Assembly (NCBI GenBank): GCA_001465935.1
Contig: LNKV01000073.1
Span: 42,276 to 106,275 of the forward strand
Source: Clarireedia homoeocarpa
Lineage: Eukaryota; Ascomycota; Leotiomycetes; Helotiales; Rutstroemiaceae
Direction: 5' to 3'
DNA: 64,000 nt
Made by a program: the position numbers and the translations under genes. Shown here one piece after another: positions 42,202 through 52,752 of the stretch (position 1 is the first letter of the stretch; each line of letters begins with the position of its first letter). The notes beneath the pieces were generated by a model. That model saw only the letters and a list, made by a program, of their open reading frames with translations. It was not told where the DNA came from and made no database searches.

Positions 42202-43890
42202 TTACCCACTCCCCAGAAACCTCTCCACCACCCCCGCAAACTCAACTGGCTTCTCCACCATGGGCAAATGACCCGCTCCCTCCACAATCACACATTCTGC
42301 ACCTCCATGCTTCTCCCTATAACTCTCCGCCATGCCCTTCATCGTCTTCGGCAACACTCCATCACTTCCCCCTACCACAAACAAACCCTTCCTCACTTCC
42401 GCCTCTCCCATCTCCCCACGAACATCATATTCATACAAAGCCTTCACACCCTTTTCAAAGCCCTCCAGACTATTATCTTCCACCATCTTCTTCACCTCCT
42501 CGAACCGTTCTCTAAGCTCTGGATCACTGTAATTCTCATCCACGAACCACCTTCTGGTAGTTATTTCCGCCAGCTCAGAACCTACGATCTTTTCGCCCGT
42601 AGATTGCGACGCGACGCCCTGCTTCTGCGCCATCTCGATACGTTCATCCCATGCCTTTGGATTGGAGGGTGGGGCGAAGGCGTTGGTGTCGCATGCGATG
42701 AATGATTCGACTCGCTGAGGGTACTTGAGGGCTGTGTTTAGGACAGTGATGCCGCCGAGTGAGACTCCAATAAGGCAAGCGGCCTTGGGGACGCGGATGG
42801 CTTCGAGGATGGAGATGAGGTCCGAGGCAAGGAGATCGATGGTTACGGGGACAGAACCGGCATTGGAGGTGCGGCCGCGAGTGTTATAGCGGAGGATGCG
42901 GTATTTTGCATGATTTGAGGGGTTGGAAAGGAATGTTTTAATGAAGGGTGTCCAGATTGAGTGAGTTACGAGGATGGAGTTGCTGAGAACTATGAGGGGG
43001 GCATCTGGGGATGGCGAACCTTCGAGGCGGTAGGGTAAAGAGACGCCGTCTGATGTGGTGATGTATGATTCAATAAAGCCGCCTGGGGCGAGGGTATTGG
43101 GGCCGGTATGCGTTTTGCCATCGATTGAGGACCAACTGGCAGAGTAATATTCGGAGATATTAGAGATATCGCGGGGCGCTGGACCGAATGTGTAGTAGAG
43201 CTCGTATTTTCTGAATTTGTTTGATTTTACAGCTTTCTCGGCCATCTTCTTGCTCCATTCAGTCGATCTCACAGCTTGATCTTCCGAGCCTCCTAACCCA
43301 TTGTCTGGTGCGAATTCGTGAATGATCAAGTATTCTTTTCCTTCTTTGCCCCCAAGTATACTACTTGTAACGAAACGTCTGGATCTTCTCCAGCCAGGGA
43401 TTTTGGATAGCATCGATATATGTTCTTCGTCTAACCATCTATTGTATTCTTCCTCCATCTCTGCATGAACCTCAGTCGTAGTAGCGACAATGACATTTCG
43501 CTCCTCGTATCCAATTTCCTCAACTTTTCTATATCCGTCAATCTCTCGTCCGCCAATGTAATCGAATAGTTTCCTATCAACCTTGATTTGTGCCATTGTT
43601 TGCTTTTCGCGCTCTGTTTTCACTTCGGGTCCGCGCAGACGCAAATAGGTGTCTGTGTTCATGGCAGACATATCGGTAACATCGTAGACAGCCATCCATT
43701 CTGGATGCGATGCAGATGCAGGGCTCGAGGACGTGATATCAGTTGCACGATAGCGGAAGCCATTAGACACGAATGGAAGGCGCAGACGTAGAGGACCGTG
43801 TTCGTTGTTGTACCAATCGTGGAACTGAGCGGAAGGAAGACCTTCTTGCGGCTGCATAGTAACATAGAGAACCCCTGGTGTCGGCGCCAT
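42202..43890 (-). CDS. EthD-EthD-alpha/beta-hydrolase fusion, candidate 3-carboxymuconolactone hydrolase/decarboxylase
   Basis: Single exon of 562 aa from ATG at 43890 (MAPTPGVLYVTMQPQEG); 63 further upstream bases are open but lack an ATG. Residues ~5-110 and ~115-225 are two EthD-like dimeric alpha/beta-barrel repeats (FHDWYNNEHGPLRLRLP; YNRWLDEEHISMLSKIPGW). Residues ~270-560 are an alpha/beta-hydrolase close to 3-oxoadipate enol-lactonase. The triad is Ser377 in GVSLGG, Asp510 in VVGGSD and His541 in GAGH. It lies downstream of CMLE and near an intradiol dioxygenase. In ascomycetes, 3-carboxymuconolactone is taken to 3-oxoadipate by a bifunctional hydrolase/decarboxylase, and this gene is the natural candidate. 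The role of the EthD domains is unproven. No signal peptide, so cytosolic. Confidence 0.85.
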   Translation of the reverse strand: MAPTPGVLYVTMQPQEGLPSAQFHDWYNNEHGPLRLRLPFVSNGFRYRATDITSSSPASASHPEWMAVYDVTDMSAMNTDTYLRLRGPEVKTEREKQTMAQIKVDRKLFDYIGGREIDGYRKVEEIGYEERNVIVATTTEVHAEMEEEYNRWLDEEHISMLSKIPGWRRSRRFVTSSILGGKEGKEYLIIHEFAPDNGLGGSEDQAVRSTEWSKKMAEKAVKSNKFRKYELYYTFGPAPRDISNISEYYSASWSSIDGKTHTGPNTLAPGGFIESYITTSDGVSLPYRLEGSPSPDAPLIVLSNSILVTHSIWTPFIKTFLSNPSNHAKYRILRYNTRGRTSNAGSVPVTIDLLASDLISILEAIRVPKAACLIGVSLGGITVLNTALKYPQRVESFIACDTNAFAPPSNPKAWDERIEMAQKQGVASQSTGEKIVGSELAEITTRRWFVDENYSDPELRERFEEVKKMVEDNSLEGFEKGVKALYEYDVRGEMGEAEVRKGLFVVGGSDGVLPKTMKGMAESYREKHGGAECVIVEGAGHLPMVEKPVEFAGVVERFLGSG

Positions 43891-44387
43891 GATTGGTACT
43901 CTAGATAGTTTGTTGCTGCAGGAGTAGTTGCAAGCTGACGAAGGCCAATTCACTGAAGCTAAAGTGAACGAAGAATTCTATTGACAAGAAAGTCGAAGGA
44001 TTGTCGACATCGAAGTGAATTCAATGAGGATTCGGAAGAATTGAGACGAAGGGCAGAAGGCTTAACCGTCACAGCCGTAAATCGGCCACGATTGCCCCGC
44101 CATATCTTGCTTCACCCCATTTTGATCGTAAGACGGTGGTGCGTATGTGGGAGGGACGCGGGTAGAAGAACGGTAATTCTGGGTGTGTGGGGATGCTTGT
44201 ATTCACAGTACTTTCGTAAGTGGCTTCATGTGGGAGCAGTTAAGGACAGATGCACAGACCACCTAGAATTTAACAGATTCGGGACCGAAAGGCGGCATGT
44301 TGTAAGTATGATGAAGATTTGATAAAACATCTACGCCGGTGAGTATACCAACTCATCAATCATATATATCTACAGTTTATACATCTC
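43891..44387. other. Intergenic upstream of the EthD-hydrolase gene
   Basis: About 500 bases that must hold the promoter of the EthD-hydrolase gene and the 3' end of CMLE, both on the minus strand. No TATA box or gene recognised. Confidence 0.5.
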
Positions 44388-45637
44388 TCAATCATACCAA
44401 ATTGCATTCATACCAAATCCAGGCTCTGGGACATCAATTCTCGCGACCCTACACAAAAACTCCTCATGCCATCTATAAATCTCCAATCCTCCATCTTGAT
44501 CATCTGTCAAAGCTAACCATTCATCAGTCCATGGACAAGGACTAACCGCGTTTGAATGCCCTCCGCTTGTTGGTGTAGGGTTCAAACATATTTGTCTTTC
44601 GATGTTACCAGCCGGGCCTAGTTTGAAAACTGCGATGTAGCCAGTCACTTTGAAATCGTTGGAGCGAGATGTTGCAAAGAGATATTTTCCGCTGTGAGAT
44701 ATGAACACCACGTCGGAACGGTAGAGTTTGAGGTTTCGGACTCCTAAGCAAGTTGGTTAGCAACCAAAGAAGGTGTATGGGAGGAGGGCTTCTCACCTGG
44801 AGGCACTAATGGATATGTGATATGTGTGAATACTGGAAGATGCGTCTTCTCGTCAATCACATAAACAGCCAAGTTATTGCCAGCCTCATTCAAAGCATAC
44901 AGATACTTTCCACCTGGGTGTATTTCAACCCATCTAGGATGATCTCCAGGCTGCGGTGCGTCCACACTTCCCACCAGCTCAAGAAGACCAGTTTCCTTGT
45001 CCTTTCTGTGTGTCCATACTTTGTTTGCCCACATGTCCGCCGAGTACAGATAATTCTCCTCCGCATCAAAAACCATTCCATGTATGGCAGATTTGGGACT
45101 ATATTCATAATTTTGAATGTTCTTTTCCAGCGCTCCGTTCTGGTCGACCGAGAAGACATTTCCATATCCCGCATGTTCGTAGAATGGATTCGCATATACA
45201 TTATACGGAGGCTTCCTCGCTGCTAATAAGAATATTGCTCTTGTTCTCGTATCTGCTTTCGCAGCGGATGCTAGATGATTGGTCAGGGCCATTGAACCAC
45301 TACAGCATAGAAAAAATAAACTTACGATCTCCTCCCATGGGATGTGAAACCAAATGTTGGATCTCTGAAGGGCTTGCGACAGAATGACAAGACCACTTCT
45401 TCATCGAAGCTCCGTAGATATTCTTTTTCGTATGCTACATGAAGAATAATAAGCAATTGGCGGGAAGCATGCTGAAAAACAAGTTATACTGACATCGAAA
45501 GTCATCCATGATATTGGCTCATCTTCAGGAATTGGAGTTCTCTTGACCAGTTTTAACGTCAACGCTTCATCGTCAAATTCAAAAGTGAAAATAGCACCTG
45601 GCGGGGTCCAAGTTCCCACCATCAAATGATGAAGCAT
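44388..45637 (-). CDS. 3-carboxy-cis,cis-muconate lactonizing enzyme (CMLE)
   Basis: Four exons, 45637..45494, 45434..45326, 45270..44797 and 44743..44388, join in phase to 360 aa, the size of fungal CMLE. The start MLHHLMVGTWTPPGAIFTF and blocks NIYGASMKKWS, YNVYANPFYEHAGYGNVFSV, AIHGMVFDAEENYLYSADMW, GDHPRWVEIHPGG, TPTSGGHSNAVSPCPWTDEW and the C-terminal VPEPGFGMNAIWYD are diagnostic of this seven-bladed beta-propeller. It cyclises 3-carboxy-cis,cis-muconate to 3-carboxymuconolactone in the protocatechuate branch of the 3-oxoadipate pathway. Introns of 53-59 bases have GTNNGT-type or GTGAGA donors; the first donor is GTCAGT. It is divergent from the dioxygenase gene. In-frame upstream codons to 45697 include another ATG, but 45637 fits the family start. 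Confidence 0.95.
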
Positions 45638-46574
45638 TCTTCGAGATTGATAGGAACGATCAAGCCGGAGTCGTCGAGAGACAGAGCTCCTAAACATGCG
45701 CAAAGTCCAAGGTGCTTCGATCTGGCAACAGGTAAGTTAGTCTATCTAAGAAAATGCATGAATATCTTCTAACTTCTAACATGGCGACATGTGTGCTGGT
45801 GTCACACCCGTGCTTTCCCCTTTCCCCTGGGTTTTCTCTTTGATTACCGTATGGCGGGGCCGGCGGTTTAGGGAATGCGGGGCGAAGTCTGGGGACAAAA
45901 AGGTCGGAAGGGAAAACCGGCAAAAGACTTTCCCGCCTCTCCATTTTTCCACTCAGGCCCTCAGGCCCTCAGTCCACTTTGCCCGGCCTCGAGCCAGCGT
46001 CCAAGCAGCTGGGACTTCTCTAACCAAATCATGTGAAGGGAAATGTAAAGCGATGAACAGTCGATGGTCTGACGTGTGTGTCGAATGTTTAAAACAATGC
46101 CGAATGCGGAGAGCGAATCAGATCGACTCAATTACTTGTATGAACTTGTATGAAACCAGACTCGACAAGCACTCTGCAATGATTGGTCGTGGGAAAAGAT
46201 ACTCCCGCCAATCTCGTGACAATTCGTAGGTTACCGATAGTCAATTCCGAGATAGCAATTCGCCCTAAAGAGCCGACTAAATTACCGTCTTCCCGTTTTG
46301 TAACTTGACCTAAGGAGGGGTTGACTGGTTGACCGATACAACCCAACATCATGTACGACTGAGTACTCACATGGCGTATGGCTGGCTATACAATGGCGAG
46401 ATGGCTGTTCCTTCCTGCTTTTGATATATAAGTAGCTTCTCCCTCGATGCGACCGCCAATTCCAACCTCATCAACTCTCAATCCAATCCTCCATCTCTCT
46501 ATACAGTCCCTAGACTCTGTATCTTTGTAGCATCTACTCAATCATTTAATCCCACCTCCAAACCAACTTTCAAA
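45638..46574. promoter_or_regulatory. Divergent promoter region of CMLE and the intradiol dioxygenase
   Basis: A 937-base gap between the start codons of two genes of the same pathway, well placed for joint induction by aromatic substrates. On the plus side a TATATAAG box at 46425-46432 stands 143 bases before the dioxygenase ATG, followed by a C/T-rich leader. No repeated inducer-binding site was identified by eye. Short plus-strand frames are not convincing. Confidence 0.55.
46425..46432 (+). promoter_or_regulatory. TATA box of the intradiol dioxygenase gene
   Basis: TATATAAG in the context TTTTGATATATAAGTAGC, followed by a C/T-rich leader up to CAAAATG at 46571-46577. Confidence 0.6.
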
Positions 46575-47649
46575 ATGTCTACCCAAGAACAAACCACACA
46601 GCCAAAGAAGCCCGGTCAAGAGAGATTCGACCCCAACTTCACAGCCAATGTCATCAATGCCATTGGTCCCAAGGTCGACCCTCGAACAAGGCAGCTTATG
46701 AGCTCTTTGATCAGACATATTCACGACTTCGCACGAGAAAATGAACTTACCATTGACGAATGGATGGCCGGTGTACACTTTGTGAACAGCATTGGTCAAA
46801 TTTCTACCCCGATCAGAAATGAAGGCCACAGAGTATCAGATGTCCTCGGTCTGGAATCGTAAGTCATGAAAGCTTCACTTGACTCCACAATTAGGTCTAA
46901 CAAATCTCATAGCGTCGTCGACGAAATTGCTCATGCAGTCATGACTGAAACCGGCGAGATCCCCACTTCCTCCTCTATTCTCGGTCCATTCTGGAGCCCC
47001 AACGCTCCTTTCCGTCCTCTCGGCGGCAGCATCATACAAGATCCCGTTCCCGAGGGTGGTCGAGTTACCCTTATGCATGGCACAGTCACCGATCTGATCT
47101 CCAAGAAGCCCATCCCCAACACCGTTGTTGACATCTGGCAAGCATCTGCGAACGGAAAATACGATTTCCAAGACCCAGAAAACCAAACGGATAACAACTT
47201 GAGGGGGAAATTCAGAACTGACGAGAACGGCCAATATCACTTCTACTGCTTACATCCTACCGCCTACTCTCTGCCAACAGATGGAGCCGCTGGTGTTTTA
47301 TTGAAAGTTTTGGATCGTCATCCAATGAGACCTGCCCACATTCACTTGATGGTAGGCTCTCCCGCATTTCATCATCCCCGCCGATCAGTCATACTAACGC
47401 GTCTTCCTGCAGATCACCCATGAGGACTACAAACCAGTAACAACCCAAATCTACCCCAACAATGACCCATACCTCATCACCGACTCCGTCTTCGCCGTCA
47501 AGCCAGACCTTGTAGTTGACTTCAAGCCCCGAGAAAATGACCCCAAAGCACAATTAGATCTCGAATATAACATCATCTTAGCTCCCAAGGGAATGCAGGG
47601 TGCTGGAAGCGCATCCACTTCGACGATCGGTCTGGATCCAAAATTGTAG
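46575..47649 (+). CDS. Intradiol ring-cleavage dioxygenase (protocatechuate/hydroxyquinol type)
   Basis: Exons 46575..46858, 46913..47351 and 47413..47649 encode 319 aa. Residues ~25-100 are the helical dimerisation domain (LIRHIHDFARENELTIDEWM). The catalytic domain carries the four Fe(III) ligands: Tyr178 (ANGKYDF), Tyr213 (PTAYSLPTDG), His237 and His239 (RPAHIHLM), with the spacing of the family. It opens a catechol-type ring between the hydroxyls. The domain layout equals hydroxyquinol/catechol 1,2-dioxygenases and fungal single-chain protocatechuate 3,4-dioxygenases. The neighbouring CMLE uses the product of protocatechuate cleavage, so protocatechuate is the favoured substrate, by inference. 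No signal peptide. Introns are 54 and 61 bases, canonical. Confidence 0.93.
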
Positions 47650-48640
47650 ATAGGGCAGTAGAGGGGGAAAGTTAGATGGTTCGCTTGTTTATATGATGCA
47701 TGTTTGGGACAAAGGGGGGATTTGGAGCTATTGCTTTTTTGCTTCTTCAATATCCGGGATTTTTATTATGGAAGGCGTTATTGCGCGGATGGACGATCCA
47801 TGGTTATGGTCGTTATTGTATATATGATGGAATGAAGTCAATGATTTGAGGATATCTTTTACCATAAACAGTTTTCCTTTATGTGTTTCATTCTTTGTAT
47901 TACGCCTACGAGCTTCCAATCCGCACGTGGTACTGGAGAGTCTTTTTACTCTTGCTTAGTGGCATGGTATCACATTGTGTGACGAGTAGTTGGCTGGTGT
48001 TACTCTGCATAGCAAGTATTCCTCTTTTAACTAAATCTGATATACACAGGGAAATTTTCTTAGTCGAGATATTTTATACTATTCTGTGTGCACGTTTACA
48101 CTTCCTAGTCAATACAAAGTTCATCACGTGGCCAATACAGCGTTGGCCTACATATCTCCTCCTCCACTGACGCCAGAGAGCATGCATTTACACACAAACT
48201 ATCGTCTGAGCATCTCATGCATTTACTGTTCTTATAGCAACTACGTTTTAATCCTCAATGAGAGTGTTGCTAGACGCATCGTTCGTGTTAATTGTCGCAC
48301 GTTTTCGGCACGTCAGCGGTTGGAGCGAAGTGAATTGCTTACGTGGTTCGTCACTGAAATAGATAATTTAATTGCTCTTGAATTTACTTGCACGGTTTCG
48401 CTCTCATTGTTCCAATTGGATGTTTGTTTTTTTAAATAGGAAAGGTTGTATGATTGCTGCCTGCGGGAATATCTACTATAGGAGTTGCGAGAGACGGGAG
48501 TGATTACTCAATACTAAGAAACTGCCTTACTTGAAAAAAGGAAAAACAAAGGAAAGTAGAGACCATTCTAGTATTGTTCTATTAAAACTGCTCATGAGAT
48601 TCTAAGAACGAAAAGCTTACCGTTCCTTATTCTTCTACTT
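47650..48640. other. Intergenic, no gene recognised
   Basis: Contains the dioxygenase 3' flank. Two overlapping plus-strand frames (47883-48170, 48086-48439) translate to hydrophobic/Tyr/Cys-rich sequence typical of A/T-rich non-coding DNA and are not claimed. Confidence 0.5.
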
Positions 48641-49270
48641 CTAGCTCGTCCTAATTATCGTCCACTCGATAGTTACCTCACAGTATCCTACAAAGTTTCT
48701 ATTCTCTCTGCTCGGCTGATTTTCTCCTTCGTCCCTTCCCTCATCTACTTCTTGGCTCGTATCTTCTCTCCTGCTCTGGAAATTGTCCCCCGTACCTCTC
48801 GGTTGATATTCTCCTTCGTCTCTCGTCTTTTCAGCGTCTTGACTCGTATCTTCTCTTCTATGCTGAACCTCATTTCTCATACCTCCCTCTTGCTTCTTCA
48901 CAATTCTCTCCTCTCCCTTCCTACCTTTCCCCTTCCTACCCCCCGCAATCAAACTTCTCCACCACTTTCTCAACCCCTCAACATACCCGCATTCTCCTTC
49001 CCGCTCCTCGTCAAAATACGAGCCAGCTTCCTTACCACTCCCAGCATAGCTGTTCGACTTCCTGTTAGAAACCGGCTCCCGCTGCTTACTCAACCGCTTC
49101 TCGGGTCGTTGCGGAGAGCATTGGGCGCAGAGCTCCTTGCGGGATTGACATTCAATGGTGTAGCGTGGGCAGAGGATGGCGGGTTCAGTGGCGCGGCGGC
49201 AGGGACTGAGCCGACGGATGGTGTGTTTGCAGCCGGGGAGGGAGTAGATGGTGCGGGTTTCTGTGCACAT
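48641..49270 (-). CDS. Cysteine-rich hypothetical protein with an internal duplication
   Basis: An ATG-started frame of 209 codons. The first ~55 residues carry seven cysteines (MCTETRTIYSLPGC, LSPCRRA, ILCPRYTIEC, ELCAQCSPQ), a spacing seen in a poorly characterised family of small fungal proteins. The rest is Arg/Glu/Lys-rich. Near the C-terminus a ~28-residue unit is duplicated (RREDTSQDAEKTRDEGEYQP and RREDTSQEVDEGRDEGENQP), also visible in the DNA. No signal peptide or known domain. Zinc binding by the cysteines is possible but not shown. It could be a spurious frame. Confidence 0.45.
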   Translation of the reverse strand: MCTETRTIYSLPGCKHTIRRLSPCRRATEPAILCPRYTIECQSRKELCAQCSPQRPEKRLSKQREPVSNRKSNSYAGSGKEAGSYFDEEREGECGYVEGLRKWWRSLIAGGRKGKGRKGEERIVKKQEGGMRNEVQHRREDTSQDAEKTRDEGEYQPRGTGDNFQSRREDTSQEVDEGRDEGENQPSRENRNFVGYCEVTIEWTIIRTS

Positions 49271-50694
49271 TTTTGCTTGGGTGGGTGTGAAGGGTTTTGG
49301 GTAGGGTTTTGGGTTATATGAGGGTGTTGCGGGGGTTAGTATACCTGGATGGGGATGTTAATAGGGTATGGGTAAAAGATGGGCGGAAAGTTTTCTGGCT
49401 AGTCTTAGCAAGCGCAGGATTTTCCAATGTGGATGTTCTTCACATAGGTGAAAAATTACTTCTAGAAAGTATATTTAGTCACTACTTGAATAATGAAAAG
49501 AGCACGTTCTGGAGTTGGATGAGCGTGATAGAGTTTTTAAGAAATATTTCTCCTTCTAGATCTTGCTGCTAGCATTAAAGTTTTGAAGTTTGCAGTTTAT
49601 AGCAGCTAGAGAATTACCTGAAAAGGTGCATGGTTGATCTCAGCTGGAGCTATAGAAGATTATGTAGCTATCTCGACGTAAAAAGGGGAACTTGTTTATC
49701 TACTGTTTGGACAATGAACAGAAATTCGTGATAAAGAAAATAGACGCTTGAGAAAGCTTAGTACAAATAGTATAGATTTGCTATAAAGAATCTGGTCATT
49801 TTGAAGAGTTGGTACAAAGGCATTGTCCGGTGTTCTTTGTAGTGTTTGTTTTCTTTATTGGCTATAAGATGTGGGCATGAATTCTCTATGGATTATGGTA
49901 AGTGAGCTGGAGTTGTGAGTTGACTATGTCTCCACCTGTTCCCTGTTGTCTACCCGGCAAGGAGACCAGAGTCGATCAGAGAGTACAATATCGAAGTTTA
50001 GCTGTACTCTATACTGATCGGGCGTCTGGACTTTTAATGGCCTCGGCTAGGCTTAATGTGCCTTTTGCGAGTTCATGTAGATACTTTGTGCTTCTTGTAA
50101 AAGTATATGCTTTATCCTGCTTTCAATTTAGACATTTGCTACACGGAGTACTTCATTCAAATGAAGCTCATCTATACCTCCTACTCCTATTGCTAAGCCC
50201 ACTCTCCCACTAACGTTTAACTTCATATCGCGGGTTTCCGATTTCGAAGTTCATTACTTGGAGATGTATGAGTTCTTTGATGTTCCTATGACGCTTCGAG
50301 GTCCTGTCAGACATTTCCTTGCAAACGAGGACATACCAAATGGGGGCCGTTCCCGCATTAGCATAAAGTGGCTGCAACAAGGCTGTTTTGCGATGATTGA
50401 TAAACCCAATCAACGTTCTACAATGTATGTATGATGATAGATTCTAGGCTTGAGTGGGCGTTTCAGCTGTGTCAAGTTATTTATAGATCAGCTGGAAAGT
50501 CTGTAGCCTTGTGAAATGATCAGATATTTAAGTGCCTATGCTTTGCCCAGTTGGGTGTCCATACAGTTCTGCTTAAGATTCTCCTTTGATTGCTTGCACG
50601 ATTTTCTTCCCCTCTTTTTTTTTTTCCAGCACACGGCAATTCCTTTGACGTTGTTCCAGTAGCCCCTCGCCTTCTAGAACCGAGACAGGGGGCA
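49271..50694. other. Intergenic, no gene recognised
   Basis: About 1.4 kb of A/T-rich sequence with no domain on either strand. A strong pyrimidine tract ending in CAG (CTTTTTTTTTTTCCAG, about 50,616-50,632) lies just upstream of the next gene and could be a splice acceptor for an unseen 5' exon. Confidence 0.5.
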
Positions 50695-52752
50695 ATGAGA
50701 CTAAAGCTTGTCGAGGAGCCGAGCCTTAGTACGAAGCATTTGGCATTACCAATCGGGCTAGGCGAGTTCTTCACAGAGCCGAACAACAAGGTGGAGCAAT
50801 TGCATGAAGCTCACCCATGGCTACGTGAGCTAGATAAGGCTGAAGGAGCCGATCTCTCCTATGTACGAAAAGCATATCTGGCGGATGGACATAGTTTCCT
50901 GTTCGTATTAGAGGAGTATCTTGATACAAGAAAGTAGCAGGAGTTTGTGTTTGGTACATGCGCGCCCGAGAGACCATGTCGTGGTCGCTTGTTATTGGAA
51001 CTGCTGAACCTGTTCTTCTGCACCAATTCGTATCAAATGGGAATATTTTTCTATTCCCAAGGCACAAAATGGTGGCGGTCTTCGGACAGCGGTAGCCCCC
51101 TGAATGATCGATCGATGTCCTTGTCTTATTCCCGCTTGATAGATGCGATCGAAGCAAGGCACAACACAACCGCCTCGGAGATTGGACACAGGGAGAGGTA
51201 TTGAAACTATAATAGAGCTGCGGAGCAACAGACAAGCTAACATTCAGTAGTAGTTTCCCATGGTATGAACTGGAATACGCCGATGTGTCTCGTGAACTCG
51301 AAAAAAAAATCAGATTGCTCCCGTGACGATATAGATCACCATTTGTCCAATATTCGTCGAGACATCTACTCTATCGCCTTCCTTCGCTCAGAGGATATGA
51401 AATTTGGCGACTTTGAAAAATACGTGGTGCCAGGGCCACATTGGATCAGGATCGGGAAGAATCTTAAGTCACTGACACGGCTTCCTGGATCTAGAGAGCC
51501 AAAAATTGATCATATTAGGCCGATATTTTCTATTCTCAAAGAATTGATCAACAAGGAGGGCCTGGTGGCCACTATCATGCTCTCTCGAATTGATGAGCAG
51601 AACGCTACAATGCGAAGACAGCGACAGGTCATTACAGCCTTGCAATTCCGACACTTGCTCGAACATCTCCCCAAACCACTCCGGAACAGCAAGGTCGACA
51701 CATCCAAGAGCAAGGAAGCAGCAAGCAAAATACAGGAATGGGATCGAATGAGTGAAAAGGAGAGATGGGCAGAGTTCTGGGAGGCAGCCGTGGGGCAGGT
51801 GTACAACGTCTACATAGAGCATGGGAGCGCGACCTGGACGCCCGAACCGGCTAATGGCAAAGAATTCAAGCCAAGTCCTTTTGCAGAACTTCTGGAGCGT
51901 GATCTGAAAAAGCGTCTGGGGGTTGACATGGACCAATCCGGCAAGAAGAAGGATAGGGCCCGAGACAATGACGTCAAATGGCTGGCGCACGAATCCAACG
52001 TCGGTCGACAAATGAAAGAGATATATAGCATGCTCAGCCAGGTTATCCACCAATTTTCGGACGGGAAATACACGGTCGATCCCCTGACTTTCAGTCTAGG
52101 AGATGCTCGGATTCTTGCCGTTCTCACTCCCATCCAGTCTGCAGAGGAGTCTGTAGATTGGAAGAAGGAGTTTCGAAGATATGTTTGGGAACAGGATACG
52201 ACAGCATGTTCAGAGAAGAGTGGGAAAGGCAAGGCCAATGTTTCCAATAAGGCGGTCGAAATGAACATCCCGAACGAACAGTCCATCGACCTAGAAAAGA
52301 AATGGAGATCACTGCACGCCGAATCACCACTTGCTGCCCTCTTCTCCGGAAATCTAAAGGACTCATCCATCGTACGCAATTCAACCAACCCTACACTAAA
52401 ATTTATTTATAGGCCTGCAACTACCCACCTAAACTCCAACAGTCAGCTTCATGGTGTGGTGCTGGCCGCGTTGGTCGACCTGATTGGACACGAGGTCATC
52501 TTAGCTGCAGGAGAGCTTGTCACAGGAGGACGCGTAGAATCGAAATATACAACCTCCCAGGCGGTTAGAACTTCGGAGCAAATCATCGTGTCTGTCACAG
52601 CGTCGAAGCTGGGTAAGAAAGTGATTGAGCAACACTGGTCTGTCGAGGTCGAGATGAAGAATGATGAAGGAGTGCTAATTGCCAGTGGCCACTTCAAGGC
52701 CTGGGGTTACAAGCCGCTGCCAGCAACGGAGACAAACGAGGGCAGGGCATAG
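50695..52752 (+). pseudogene. Broken gene with hotdog-like (PaaI-type thioesterase) C-terminus
   Basis: One coding sense runs from ATG at 50695 (MRLKLVEEPSLSTKHLALP) to the stop at 52752 but is interrupted twice. An in-frame TAG at 50935 (TRK-stop-QEFVFG) is consistent with CAG to TAG. An intron 51198..51250 (GTATTG, branch GCTAAC, CAGTAG) is followed by SFPWYELEYADVSRELEKK, which ends in a run of nine A at 51,301-51,309. One base must be removed from the run to join the long downstream frame (RDDIDHHLSNIRRDIYSIAF). The last ~110 residues (LHGVVLAALVDLIGHEVILA, GRVESKYTTSQAVRTSEQI) resemble a hotdog-fold thioesterase. The N-terminal 500 residues are unrecognised. The homopolymer shift might be an assembly error, but the nonsense codon would remain. 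Confidence 0.55.

Noticed and set aside
45789..46229. 146-codon plus-strand frame in the CMLE/dioxygenase promoter
   Set aside because: No domain, ordinary composition for non-coding DNA, and it would overlap the shared regulatory region.
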